NCBI RefSeq assembly: GCF_039542035.1
Contig: NZ_BAABHJ010000026.1
Location: 132,397 to 196,396, forward strand
Direction of reading: 5' to 3'
Length of the DNA stretch: 64,000 bases
DNA from: Actinoallomurus liliacearum
GTDB lineage: Bacteria; Actinomycetota; Actinomycetes; Streptosporangiales; Streptosporangiaceae
Shown here piece by piece: positions 17,675-26,563 of the stretch; position 1 is the first letter of the stretch; each line of letters starts with the position of its first letter. The notes beneath the pieces were generated by a model. It was not told where the DNA came from. It saw only the letters and a list, made by a program, of their open reading frames with translations, and searched no databases. A program made the position numbers and the translations under genes.

Positions 17675-19600
17675 ATGCCGTGGCTCGCGTGGAGCAACTT
17701 CCGGGAACATCGGCGCATGTTCGCCGGCGCGATCCTGGCCGTCGCGCTGGGCGTCGCGCTGATGCAGTCCTCGCTGTCGATGATGGCCGCGGTCGCCGAC
17801 GCCCGGATCCCCGCCGGCGTGTCCGGGCAGGCCAGGGAGCGGATCCAGGACTCCTACGCGGGCGCCGCGACGCTTCTCGGCATGACGGTCATGCTGGCCG
17901 GGTTCCTCGCGCTGTTCATCGTGGGCTCGACGTTCGCGTTCACCGTGGCGCAGCGGCGCCGTGAGCTCGCGCTGCTGCGGCTCGCCGGGGCGAGCCGCCT
18001 TCAGCTCGTGGGCCTGCTGCTCGCGGAGGCGGCGCTGCTCGGCGCGGTGGGTTCCGGGGCGGGCGTCCTGCTCGGCGTCCCCGGTACCTGGGTCCAGGGG
18101 TGGCTGCTGGCGGCGTTCGGGTTCCTGCCCGGCGGGGTCTCCCCGCGGCTGGACGCCGGGATCATGCTGGCGTCGGGCTGTGTCGGCCTCACGGTGGCGG
18201 TGCTGGGCGTGCTCACGGCCGCGCGGCGGGCCGCGCTCGTGCGTCCGCTGGAGGCGCTCCGGGCCACCGGGCGCGCCGCCCGCGTGATGACCGCCGCCCG
18301 CTGGGTGTTCGGTCTCTCCCTGCTGGCGTGCGTGATCTGGCTGGTCGCCGCCGGGCAGACCGGCCACGTCGACGTGCTCGGCGCGCTCCTCATCGCGATG
18401 ACCGTGTCGGTGGTGGGCGCGGTGGCTCTGAGCCTGCTGAGTCCCCTGGTCGTACCGCTCGTCGGCGGGCTGCTCGGCCGCGCGCTGCGGCGGACCACCC
18501 TGGGCGAGATCGCCCAGGCGAACCTGCGGGACGGCGTACGGCGCAGCGCCTCCACGGCCGCGCCGCTGATCGTGCTGGTGTCCCTGGTCGTCGGCCTGAT
18601 GGGGGCCCTGGAATCACTCGGCAGGATGGCCGGCGAGGAACAGCGACGACTCGTGGCGGGCGAACTGGTCGTCGACTCGAACGGCGCCCAGGCCGCCCGG
18701 ATCGCGGGCGTGCCGGGCGTCGCGGCCGCGTCGCCGGAGTCGACCGTCCCCATCTCGGTCACGGTCCGGCGGCACACCTACTACTCGGGGATCGTCGCGA
18801 TCGACCCGGCGGCGTACGGCCGGACCCACCGGCGCCCGCCGCGGTCCGGCTCCCTGGAACGGTTGCACGGTGCGACGATCGCGGTCGGGCCCGGCCTCAG
18901 CGAGGAGGGCCTGCGGCGTGGACAGCCGGCCACCGTCCGGATCGGCGCGCGGCGCGTACGGGTGCGGATCGTCGCCCTGCTCGCCCCCGTCCTGGAGAAC
19001 GGCGCGGACGGCTTCCTCGTCCCGCGCGACCTCGTCCCGGCGGACATGATCGCCAAGGCGCCGACCCGGACGGTCGTCCAGGTCGGCCCGGGCGCCGCTC
19101 CGTCACAGGTCGCCGCGCGGATCCGCGCGGCGGGGATCGGCACCGTCCGCACGGTGGCGAAGTGGGCCGACGACGAGGCGGCCGCGCAGCAGAAGGGCAA
19201 TATGGCGATCTTCGCGGTGCTCGTCGGCCTCGGCGGTCTCTACGCCGCCGTCGCCGTCGTCAACGCCGTGGTGATCGCCGGTGCCGAACGCGAGGTGGAG
19301 TTCGCGGTCGTCCGGCTCACCGGGATGAGCCGGTCGCAGGTCGTACGGATGGCGTTGATCGAGGCGGCGGCGGTCACCGCGATCGGCCTGTTCCTCGGTC
19401 TGCTCGTGGCGGCGGGCGCGCTGGCCGGACTCGGCACGGCGTCCGCCCGGGCCGTCGGCCGGCCGCTCGTCGTGGTGCCCTGGGAACTCCTGGCCCTGCT
19501 GGTGCCCGGCGCGTTCATCGCGACCGCCGCGGCGAGCATCTGGAGCACGCTCGCGGCGACCCGGACCGCACCGGTGGCGCTGGCGGTCGCTCGCGAGTGA
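17675..19600 (+). CDS. FtsX/MacB-like ABC transporter permease
   Basis: 641 aa. Two FtsX permease modules are visible: the first around residues 15-200 (helix 1 MFAGAILAVALGVALM, then GMTVMLAGFLALFIVGSTFAFTVAQRRRELALLRLAGASR) and the second at the C-terminus (MAIFAVLVGLGGLYAAVAVVNAVV, REVEFAVVRLTGMSRSQVVRMALIE). Between them lie further helices and a large extracytoplasmic domain (about 310-490). Family members export lipids, peptides or drugs, or act as mechanotransmitters, and need the partner ATPase. Starts two bases after the ATPase stop (coupled). The permease is undamaged although its ATPase carries a nonsense codon, which argues that any inactivation is recent. Confidence 0.9.
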   Translation: MPWLAWSNFREHRRMFAGAILAVALGVALMQSSLSMMAAVADARIPAGVSGQARERIQDSYAGAATLLGMTVMLAGFLALFIVGSTFAFTVAQRRRELALLRLAGASRLQLVGLLLAEAALLGAVGSGAGVLLGVPGTWVQGWLLAAFGFLPGGVSPRLDAGIMLASGCVGLTVAVLGVLTAARRAALVRPLEALRATGRAARVMTAARWVFGLSLLACVIWLVAAGQTGHVDVLGALLIAMTVSVVGAVALSLLSPLVVPLVGGLLGRALRRTTLGEIAQANLRDGVRRSASTAAPLIVLVSLVVGLMGALESLGRMAGEEQRRLVAGELVVDSNGAQAARIAGVPGVAAASPESTVPISVTVRRHTYYSGIVAIDPAAYGRTHRRPPRSGSLERLHGATIAVGPGLSEEGLRRGQPATVRIGARRVRVRIVALLAPVLENGADGFLVPRDLVPADMIAKAPTRTVVQVGPGAAPSQVAARIRAAGIGTVRTVAKWADDEAAAQQKGNMAIFAVLVGLGGLYAAVAVVNAVVIAGAEREVEFAVVRLTGMSRSQVVRMALIEAAAVTAIGLFLGLLVAAGALAGLGTASARAVGRPLVVVPWELLALLVPGAFIATAAASIWSTLAATRTAPVALAVARE

Positions 19601-19723
19601 GCCGGCGCCGGGCCGGCGGCGGCCGCGCTCCGGCGGCGGGAGCCGAGCGGGATCGGGGCGTTCGGGAGTGAGCGTGGCCGGTCGCGTGGCGGGCGCCGTA
19701 CAGCGGCGGCCGCCGCGCTCGGC

Positions 19724-19927
19724 TCAGCCGCAGCAGCCGCCTCCGCAGCAGCCGCCGCCGGTGGGCGGGGCCGCGGTGGCGCCGCCGGTGACCGCCACCG
19801 TGGACAGCAGCTTCACCGTGTCGTCGTGGCCGTCGGGGCAGGCGGCCGGGGCGGAGGCCTCGGCCATCGGGCGGGACACCTCGAACGTCGCGCCACAGGC
19901 GCGGCAGCGGTAGTCGTAACGTGGCAC
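19724..19927 (-). CDS. FmdB-family zinc-ribbon protein with cysteine-rich tail
   Basis: 67 aa. The N-terminal PRYDYRCRACGATFEVSRPM is the FmdB/CxxC_CxxC regulatory zinc-ribbon signature; the second ligand pair is reduced to one cysteine in APAACPDGHDD. The C-terminus is unusual, ending GGGCCGGGCCG with four cysteines that could form a second metal site. The family's role is unclear (named from an amidase operon). GTG 19927 is chosen because the family starts with M-P-x-Y-x-Y-R-C. It follows the ABC permease convergently. Confidence 0.8.
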   Translation of the reverse strand: MPRYDYRCRACGATFEVSRPMAEASAPAACPDGHDDTVKLLSTVAVTGGATAAPPTGGGCCGGGCCG

Positions 19928-19985
19928 CGCCACAGCGTACGACGTCACCGCCCGTGCGTCATGCCCCGTCCGCCGCTCGGAGCGA

Positions 19986-20495
19986 TCAGGCCGCGGGTTC
20001 GGAGACGTAGGGCGCCCACTGCGGGTCGCCGTCGTTGATCAGGCCGATCAGCCGCCAGTGCGCGCCGCGTGGAACAGCGGGGGCGACGTGCAGCTTCCAG
20101 CCGATCTCTTCAAGTAGTTTGTCGGCCTTGCGATGGTTGCAAGGCATGCAGGAGGCGACGCAGTTCTCCCAGATGTGCTTGCCGCCACGACTGCGCGGGA
20201 TGACGTGGTCGATCGTCTCCGCGCGAAGGCCGCAGTAGGCGCACCGGAAGTTGTCGCGCCGCATGAGCGCCGCCCGGGTGAGCGGCACGCGTTGTCGGTA
20301 CGGGATGCGGACGTAGCGCAGCAGCCGGATCACCGACGGTGTCTCGAGGACGAGGGAGGCCGAGTGCAGCCGCGCTCCGGAAGCGTCGTGGTGGACGATC
20401 TCCGCCTTCTCCCGCAGGACCAGACAGACGGCGCGCCGCATCGGGAGGGTGGTCAGGGGCTCGTATGTCGCGTTGAGGAGCAGGACCTGTCTCAT
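19986..20495 (-). CDS. HNH endonuclease domain protein
   Basis: 169 aa. An N-terminal domain (VLLLNATYEPLTTLPMRRAVCLVLREKAEIV) is followed by the HNH fold: zinc cysteines Cys85 and Cys88 (CAYCG), IDHVIPRSRGG with catalytic His97, then CMPCNHRKADK with Cys116, Cys119 and the final H. This architecture is near-universal in actinobacteria as a stand-alone nuclease of unknown role and is not obviously part of a restriction or toxin system. ATG 20495 has GGAGG eight bases upstream and overlaps the TGA of a 33-codon ORF (TGATG), so translation is coupled. Confidence 0.9.
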   Translation of the reverse strand: MRQVLLLNATYEPLTTLPMRRAVCLVLREKAEIVHHDASGARLHSASLVLETPSVIRLLRYVRIPYRQRVPLTRAALMRRDNFRCAYCGLRAETIDHVIPRSRGGKHIWENCVASCMPCNHRKADKLLEEIGWKLHVAPAVPRGAHWRLIGLINDGDPQWAPYVSEPAA

Positions 20496-20596
20496 CAGAC
20501 GGCCTCCGCGTCGCAGGCGCCGGCTGCCTCCCGGGCCACGGTCCAGCGCGCCTCGGCATGAGGCTCGTCGATCGTTCTCACCAGCGCACCCGCCAC
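20495..20596 (-). CDS. Small ORF translationally coupled to the HNH gene
   Basis: 33 aa, beginning MAGALVRTIDEPHAEARW. GTG 20596 is preceded by a strong GAGGAGG ribosome site five bases upstream, and its TGA shares one base with the ATG of the HNH endonuclease. The peptide is acidic and soluble with no recognised family. Two explanations fit: a short leader ORF whose translation sets HNH expression, or a genuine small partner protein. Third codon positions are mostly G or C, as in neighbouring genes. Confidence 0.45.
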   Translation of the reverse strand: MAGALVRTIDEPHAEARWTVAREAAGACDAEAV

Positions 20597-20769
20597 GAGG
20601 ACCTCCTCACGGGTGATACTCGAGTTGCAATCAGTGTGGCTGTTGAGATGCGGATCGCGCTACCCCATAAATCGGGGTTTCTGCTGGAAGCGCTGCCCGG
20701 GAGGCGGCTCGGGCCGGTCGGCGGCCCGGGTGACGGGCGTACCCCGCGCGGGTTCCCGAGCCGGTCCGG

Positions 20770-21465
20770 TCAGTGGCCCGGGTGGTGGTTCCCCTCGGCC
20801 CCCGCGTCCGAGCCGGTCCGCCGGTCGCGCCACGTCATCTTCGCGTCGACGCGCAGCGGGCCGCCCTTGAGACTGCCCGAGGTCTTGATCCAGCCGGCGC
20901 GCTTGTCGCCCGCGCCGATCGTGTCGTACCGGCACACGACCGTCTCGTGGTCCGAGGCGCAGGGCTTCGACAGCCCGAGGATCTTGTGGCCGGACGTGAC
21001 CTGCTGGGTCGCGACGACGTCGTCGGCGGTGCCGGCTCCCTCGTTCACGACGGTCCAGCGCCAGATGACGCCGGAGTCCTTCGCGGCCTCGGGCCGGTCG
21101 AACACGAGGTGCAGGTCCGCGCCCTTCGCCCGGTGCCCGCCCTGCGCCTCCCGAGAGCGCGGTGATCCCTCCCGAGCCGGCTGGGACGGCGTGTGCGTCG
21201 GCTGGGCCGAACGCGACGGCGACGGAGCCGGCTGAGCCGAGTGCGACGGCGACGGGGACGGTGGTGCCGTGTGTCCCGGGTGCGCCGCCTGCCTCGCGTG
21301 CCGCTGCGCCGCCGGATGCGGCGTGCGCGCGTGCGCGGGCCCGGCGGCCAGGACCGCGGCGGCGAGGCCGACGGCGGCCAGCCCGGGCGCCGCGACCAGC
21401 GCCGTACGGCGGGCGTGCCCGCCGCCGCGCGAGGCCGCTCTGTGCGGGCCGTGCGTGTCTTCCAT
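20770..21465 (-). CDS. Secreted protein with Ser/Pro-rich linker and DUF11-like domain
   Basis: 231 aa, unknown function. A long positively charged N-region (HRAASRGGGHARRTALV) precedes a hydrophobic core GLAAVGLAAAVLAAGPAHA, with signal cleavage likely after AHA near residue 46. A low-complexity linker rich in Ser, Pro, His and Gln follows (about 50-110), then a compact domain (ADLHLVFDRPEAAKDSGVIWRWTVVNEGAGTADDVV) resembling the beta-sandwich DUF11/CARDB repeats that decorate cell-surface proteins. Two cysteines (KPCASDHETVVCRYD) could form a disulfide outside the cell. It is divergent from the prolyl oligopeptidase. Confidence 0.7.
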   Translation of the reverse strand: MEDTHGPHRAASRGGGHARRTALVAAPGLAAVGLAAAVLAAGPAHARTPHPAAQRHARQAAHPGHTAPPSPSPSHSAQPAPSPSRSAQPTHTPSQPAREGSPRSREAQGGHRAKGADLHLVFDRPEAAKDSGVIWRWTVVNEGAGTADDVVATQQVTSGHKILGLSKPCASDHETVVCRYDTIGAGDKRAGWIKTSGSLKGGPLRVDAKMTWRDRRTGSDAGAEGNHHPGH

Positions 21466-21580
21466 TGTTCCCCCCGATCAACGTGGAAAGACGCGCCCCA
21501 CATCTTTCTCGGTGCGGCGACCGGGGGGAAACCGCCACGCCACGCACGGGCCGCTCCGCCGACCTCGTAAAGTGCGGTTC

Positions 21581-23686
21581 ATGAGCCGACCGCAGTACCC
21601 GTCCGCGCATCGTCAGGACATCGTGGAGGAGATCCACGGTCACCGCGTCGCCGATCCCTACCGGTGGCTGGAGGATCCGAACGCCGACGACACCAAGAAG
21701 TGGCTGACGGCCCAGGACGAGCTGTTCCACGAGGAGGTCGACGGCCTGCCCGGCCGGGACCGGCTGCGGGCACGGGTGCGCGAGCTGCTCGGCGCCGGCA
21801 GTGTCGGCGCTCCGGTGTGGCGGGGCGAGCGCCGGTTCTTCATGCGCCGTACCGCGGAGCAGGAGCACGCCGTCCTCTACACCGTCGACCCCGGCGGCGA
21901 GGAGCGGGCACTGATCGACCCGATGGCGCTCGACCCGACGCACACGACGACGCTGGACTCCTGGCAGCCGGACAAGGAGGGCCGTCTGCTGGCCTACCAG
22001 CTGTCCCACGGCGGCGACGAGGAGTCCAAGCTGTACGTGATGGACGTCGCCACCGGCGAGACCGTCGAGGGACCGATCGAGCGGTGCCGCTACACGCCGG
22101 TCGCCTGGCTGCCGGGCGGTGAGGCGTACTACTACGTCCGCCGGCTCCCCGCCGACCAGGTCCCGGCGGGGGAGGACCAGTACCACCGCCGCGTCTACCT
22201 GCACCGGGTCGGGACCGACCCGGAGACCGACGACGTGATGATCTTCGGGTCGGGGCGGGAGAAGACCAACTACTACGGCGTCGGCGTCAGCCGCGACGGC
22301 CGCTGGCTGACCCTCTCCTCCTCCCAGGGGACCGCGCCGCGCAACGACCTGTGGATCGCCGACCTGAGCGCCTCCGACCCGGAGGCCCCGGAGCTGCGGG
22401 TGATCCAGGAGGGCGTGGACGCCGAGACCGGCGTGCACGTCGCGCGGGACGGCCGCGCGTACGCCTTCACCGACCTGGACGCCCCGCGCGGCCGGCTCTG
22501 CGTCGCCGACCCGGCCGACGTGTCGCCCGACACCTGGCGCGACCTGATCCCCGAGGACGCCGAGGCGGTCCTCACCGACTTCGCGATCCTCGACGACCTG
22601 GACCGGCCGGTCCTCCTCGCCGGGTGGACCCGCCACGCGATCAGTGAGATCACCGTCCACGACCTGGCGACGGGGGAGCGGATCGGCGAGGTCCCGGTGC
22701 CCGGACTCGGGTCGATCGGCGGGATCGTCGAACGCCCCGAGGGCGGACATGAGGCGTGGTTCACCTACCTCGACCACACGACGCCGTCGTCCGTCTACCA
22801 CTTCGACGCCACGACGGGCGAGACGACGCTCTGGGCGTCCCCGCCCGGCACCGTCGACGTCCCCGACGTCGAGGCGCGACAGGTGACGTACACCTCCAAG
22901 GACGGCACCGAGGTCCGCATGCTCATCGTCGCCCGCGCCGACGCGGCGCCGGGCGAGCCCCGGCCGACGATCCTGTACGGCTACGGCGGCTTCAACGTCC
23001 CGCTGACCCCCGCCTACTCCGCCGGGACGCTCGCCTGGGTGGAGGCCGGCGGCGTCTACGTCGTCGCCAACCTGCGCGGCGGCTCGGAGGAGGGCGAGGA
23101 GTGGCACCGCGCGGGGATGCTGGACAAGAAGCAGAACGTCTTCGACGACTTCCACGCCGCCGCCGAGAAGCTGATCGCCGACGGGTGGACCACGGCGGAC
23201 CGGCTGGCCGTCTCCGGCGGGTCCAACGGCGGCCTGCTCGTCGGCGCCGCGATCGCCCAGCGGCCGGACCTGTACGCGGCCGCCGTCTGCTCGGCGCCGC
23301 TGCTCGACATGGTGCGGTACGAGCGGTTCGGCCTCGGCCAGACCTGGAACGTCGAGTACGGCTCCGCCGAGGACCCTGAGCAGTTCGGCTGGCTGTACTC
23401 CTACTCGCCGTACCACCACGTGCGGGATGGCGTCGCCTACCCGGCCACCCTCTTCACGGTGTTCGAGAGCGACACGCGCGTCGACCCGTTGCACGCCCGC
23501 AAGATGTGCGCGGCGCTGCAGCACGCGACCTCGGAGGCGGGCGGGCCCATCCTCCTGCGCAACGAGGCCGAGGTCGGGCACGGCGCCCGCGCCGTCAGCC
23601 GCTCGATCGACCTCAGCGTGGACACGCTGTCCTTCATGGCCGCCCACACGGGGCTCACGGTGGACGGGGAGGCTCCGCGGCCATGA
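21581..23686 (+). CDS. Prolyl oligopeptidase (S9A)
   Basis: 701 aa, the size of cytosolic prolyl oligopeptidases. The N-terminus HRVADPYRWLEDP is the S9A signature; a seven-bladed propeller occupies about 70-410 and the hydrolase domain the rest. Catalytic triad: Ser548 in SGGSNGGLL, Asp635 in ESDTRVDPLHARK, His667 in EVGHGA. LRGGSEEGEEWHRAG is the expected loop before the nucleophile. It cleaves short proline-containing peptides after Pro. ATG 21581 is picked because upstream in-frame sequence is non-coding. The stop overlaps the ATG of the methyltransferase by four bases (ATGA). Confidence 0.93.
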   Translation: MSRPQYPSAHRQDIVEEIHGHRVADPYRWLEDPNADDTKKWLTAQDELFHEEVDGLPGRDRLRARVRELLGAGSVGAPVWRGERRFFMRRTAEQEHAVLYTVDPGGEERALIDPMALDPTHTTTLDSWQPDKEGRLLAYQLSHGGDEESKLYVMDVATGETVEGPIERCRYTPVAWLPGGEAYYYVRRLPADQVPAGEDQYHRRVYLHRVGTDPETDDVMIFGSGREKTNYYGVGVSRDGRWLTLSSSQGTAPRNDLWIADLSASDPEAPELRVIQEGVDAETGVHVARDGRAYAFTDLDAPRGRLCVADPADVSPDTWRDLIPEDAEAVLTDFAILDDLDRPVLLAGWTRHAISEITVHDLATGERIGEVPVPGLGSIGGIVERPEGGHEAWFTYLDHTTPSSVYHFDATTGETTLWASPPGTVDVPDVEARQVTYTSKDGTEVRMLIVARADAAPGEPRPTILYGYGGFNVPLTPAYSAGTLAWVEAGGVYVVANLRGGSEEGEEWHRAGMLDKKQNVFDDFHAAAEKLIADGWTTADRLAVSGGSNGGLLVGAAIAQRPDLYAAAVCSAPLLDMVRYERFGLGQTWNVEYGSAEDPEQFGWLYSYSPYHHVRDGVAYPATLFTVFESDTRVDPLHARKMCAALQHATSEAGGPILLRNEAEVGHGARAVSRSIDLSVDTLSFMAAHTGLTVDGEAPRP

Positions 23687-24489
23687 GTGAGGCGAGCGGG
23701 GGAGGCCGGTCGAACGCCTTCGACCGCGTCCTGCCGCTGCTGGACCGGCCGCCCGCGGAGCCGGACGTGGCGCACGGCTACCTCGACCTGCTCGGCGAGG
23801 AGGACCGGCCGCACGACACGATCGCGCAGCGCCTGATGCGCTCCGGCTTCCTCCCGAAGATCTACGAGGACCTGTGGCGGCCGGTGCTGTTCGGGATGTT
23901 CAAGGGCCCGCTCGGCCCGGACATCGAGGAGGAGTACGCCCTCGCCCGGGACTGGCTGGACCTGGCCGCGATCCCGGACGGCACGGTGCTCGACGTGGCC
24001 TGCGGTCCGGGCAACGTCACCCGGGCGCTGGCCGCCGGGATGACGGGCCACGGGCTCGTCGTGGGCGTCGACGCCTCCTCGACCATGCTCGACCGCGCCG
24101 TGACCGACACGGTGCGGCCGAGCCCCCGGGGCGCGAACGGCGCCGCCGAGGTCGCGTACGTCCGCGGCGACGCGGCCGACCTGCCGTTCGGCGACGAGGT
24201 GTTCGACGCGGTGTGCTGCTTCGGCGGCCTCTACCTCTTCGACGACCCGTGGGCGGCCGTCGACGGCGTCACCCGCGTGCTGAAGCCCGGCGGCCGGGCC
24301 GCGTTCCTCACGACCCGGAAGCCGGAGCTGCCCGTCATCGGCACGGGCAGCTCCGTCCTCGGGCGGCTGACCGGCATCCGGATGTTCGGCGCCGACGACC
24401 TCTGCAACGCCCTGCGCGGCCGCGGCTTCACCGCTCTCCGCCAGCGCACGTACGGCCTTATGCAGTTCGTCGGCGCCACCCGCGGCTGA
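23683..24489 (+). CDS. SAM-dependent class I methyltransferase
   Basis: 268 aa. Motif I VLDVACGPGNVTRALA (about 103-118), motif II GVDASSTMLDRAV, FGDEVFDAVCCFGGLYLF as motif IV, and RVLKPGGRAAFLT as motif V/VI give a complete Methyltransf_11 fold. A unique 95-residue N-terminal helical part (YLDLLGEEDRPHDTIAQRLMRSG, YEDLWRPVLFGMFKG) resembles the UbiE-like methyltransferases found in many actinobacteria. The acceptor is unknown. ATGA overlap with the prolyl oligopeptidase gene means coupled expression. Confidence 0.85.
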   Translation: MSEASGGGRSNAFDRVLPLLDRPPAEPDVAHGYLDLLGEEDRPHDTIAQRLMRSGFLPKIYEDLWRPVLFGMFKGPLGPDIEEEYALARDWLDLAAIPDGTVLDVACGPGNVTRALAAGMTGHGLVVGVDASSTMLDRAVTDTVRPSPRGANGAAEVAYVRGDAADLPFGDEVFDAVCCFGGLYLFDDPWAAVDGVTRVLKPGGRAAFLTTRKPELPVIGTGSSVLGRLTGIRMFGADDLCNALRGRGFTALRQRTYGLMQFVGATRG

Positions 24490-24576
24490 ACGCCCCGGCC
24501 TCGCGGAGCGGGCCGGGTTCACCGGAGGTTCGGACGACGTCATCGTCTGCGCCGTTCTCGCAGGAACGGGGATCGA

Positions 24577-24603
24577 TCCGGTGGGCGTGGCACGCCCACC
24601 GGA
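24577..24603. terminator. Bidirectional terminator between methyltransferase and ilvD
   Basis: Perfect 12-base arms TCCGGTGGGCGT and ACGCCCACCGGA around a 3-base loop, between two convergent genes. There is no T-tract. Confidence 0.75.
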
Positions 24604-24612
24604 CCCGGAGGG

Positions 24613-26457
24613 TCAGCCGCCGAGCTGGGAGATGTCGCGGGCGGCGCCGGTGGAGGCCGACGTGGCCATCGCGGCGTACGCCTGGAGCGCGGCGCTGACC
24701 GGGCGGTGCCGGTCGCGGGGCCGGAAGGAGCCCAGCTCCTTCAGGAGGCGCTCACGGCGCGCCTGGAGCTCGTCGGCGGGCACGTCGAGGCGGAGCTCGC
24801 GGCGCGGGATGTCGATGACGATCCTGTCGCCGTCCTCCACCAGGGCGATGTCACCACCGGCCGCGGCCTCCGGGGAGGCGTGGCCGATGGACAGGCCGCT
24901 GGTGCCGCCGGAGAAGCGCCCGTCGGTGATCAGCGCGCACGCCTTGCCGAGCCCGCGGCCCTTGAGGAAGGACGTCGGGTACAGCATCTCCTGCATGCCC
25001 GGGCCGCCCTTGGGGCCCTCGTAGCGGATGACGACGACGTCGCCCGGCTTGACGCGGTTGCCGAGGATGCCCTCGACCGCGTCCTCCTGGCTCTCGAAGA
25101 CGACCGCCGGGCCCTCGAAGGTCCACAGGGCCTCCTCGACGCCGGCGGTCTTGACGACCGCGCCCTCGACGGCGAGGTTGCCGTACAGCATGGCGAGCCC
25201 GCCGTCCTTGGTGTAGGCGTGCTCGGCGTCGCGGATGCAGCCCTGCTCGCGGTCGAGGTCGAGCTCCTGCCAGCGGTTGTTCTGGCTGTACGGCTTCGTC
25301 GTGCGGACCCCGCCCGGCGCGGCGTGGAACAGCTCCACGGCCTCCGGCCGCACGCCGGGGGACCGGACGTCGTGCGCGTCGAGGAACTCGCCCAGCGACC
25401 CGCTGTGGATCGTGTGGACCGTGCGGTTGAGCAGCCCGGCCCGGTCGAGCTCGCCGAGGATCGCGGGGATGCCGCCGGCCCGGTGGACGTCCTCGATGTG
25501 GTACTTGGCGGTGGCCGGGGCGACCTTGCAGATGCAGGGCACGCGGCGGGAGAGCTCGTCGATCTCCTTCAGGCCGAAGTCGACGCCGGCCTCCCGGGCC
25601 GCGGCGAGCAGGTGCAGGATCGTGTTGGTCGAGCCGCCCATCGCCACGTCGAGCGCCATGGCGTTCTCGAACGCGTCGCGGGTCGCGATGTTCAGCGGGA
25701 GGACGGACTCGTCGTCCCCGGCGTAGTACCGGTTGGCGATCTCCACGACGCGGCGCCCGGCGTCCTGGAACAGCTTCTTGCGGTCCGCGTGCGTGGCCAG
25801 GATCGTGCCGTTGCCGGGGAGGGACAGACCGATCGCCTCGGTCAGGCAGTTCATCGAGTTGGCGGTGAACATGCCCGAGCAGGACCCGCAGGTCGGGCAG
25901 GCGTTCTCCTCCATCTGGGCGAGCGTCTCGTCGGAGACGGACTCGTCCGCGGCGGCGATCATCGGGTCGATCAGGTCGAGCTTGGTCGTGCCGTCGACCG
26001 GCTTGCCCGCCTCCATCGGCCCGCCGGAGACGAACACGGTCGGGATGTTGAGCCGCATGGCCGCGATCAGCATGCCCGGCGTGATCTTGTCGCAGTTCGA
26101 GACGCAGATCAGCGCGTCGGCGCAGTGCGCGTTGACCATGTACTCGACCGAGTCGGCGATCAGCTCGCGGGACGGCAGCGAGTAGAGCATGCCGCCGTGG
26201 CCCATCGCGATGCCGTCGTCGACCGCGATCGTGTTGAACTCGCGCGGGATCCCGCCCGCCTCCTTCACCGCGGCGGCGACGACCTGGCCGACCTCGCGCA
26301 GGTGGACGTGGCCGGGGACGAACTCGGTGAAGCTGTTGGCGACCGCGATGATGGGCTTGCCGAAGTCCTCACGCGCTACGCCCGTGGCCCGGAGAAGGGC
26401 CCTGGCTCCCGCCATGTTCCTGCCGTGCGTGACCGTTCGTGACCTCAGCGGGGGCAT
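24613..26457 (-). CDS. ilvD: Dihydroxy-acid dehydratase
   Basis: 614 aa, EC 4.2.1.9, third step of valine/isoleucine (and pantothenate) synthesis. Iron-sulfur and active-site features: SNCDKITPG with Cys122, ENACPTCGSCSGMFTANSMN with Cys187, Cys190 and Cys193, AMGGSTNTILHLLA, and GGTSGLSIGHASPEAA near the C-terminus. The N-terminal NSFTEFVPGHVHL lacks the extra cysteine of the plant/archaeal 2Fe-2S class, so it belongs with the E. coli-like enzymes. ATG 26457 follows GGGAGAGG. It stands alone with no other ilv gene in the window, as is usual in actinobacteria. Confidence 0.96.
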   Translation of the reverse strand: MPPLRSRTVTHGRNMAGARALLRATGVAREDFGKPIIAVANSFTEFVPGHVHLREVGQVVAAAVKEAGGIPREFNTIAVDDGIAMGHGGMLYSLPSRELIADSVEYMVNAHCADALICVSNCDKITPGMLIAAMRLNIPTVFVSGGPMEAGKPVDGTTKLDLIDPMIAAADESVSDETLAQMEENACPTCGSCSGMFTANSMNCLTEAIGLSLPGNGTILATHADRKKLFQDAGRRVVEIANRYYAGDDESVLPLNIATRDAFENAMALDVAMGGSTNTILHLLAAAREAGVDFGLKEIDELSRRVPCICKVAPATAKYHIEDVHRAGGIPAILGELDRAGLLNRTVHTIHSGSLGEFLDAHDVRSPGVRPEAVELFHAAPGGVRTTKPYSQNNRWQELDLDREQGCIRDAEHAYTKDGGLAMLYGNLAVEGAVVKTAGVEEALWTFEGPAVVFESQEDAVEGILGNRVKPGDVVVIRYEGPKGGPGMQEMLYPTSFLKGRGLGKACALITDGRFSGGTSGLSIGHASPEAAAGGDIALVEDGDRIVIDIPRRELRLDVPADELQARRERLLKELGSFRPRDRHRPVSAALQAYAAMATSASTGAARDISQLGG

Positions 26458-26563
26458 CTGCCTCTCCCATCGATTCCGTGCTCAGGATTCGATCGTATGG
26501 GGTCGGCGGCCCGGATGAGACGGTGGTCTCAGTTTCCGAGATGCTCGCGCGTCGAGCGTCAGG

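Noticed and set aside
20660..23647. 995-codon minus-strand open frame opposite the prolyl oligopeptidase
   Set aside because: Antisense frames stay open at this GC because stop codons are rare; composition is valine/glycine/arginine-rich with no domains, and the plus strand carries a complete S9A enzyme.
24706..26442. 578-codon plus-strand frame opposite ilvD
   Set aside because: Mirror of ilvD, low-complexity Asp/Val/Gly/Arg content.
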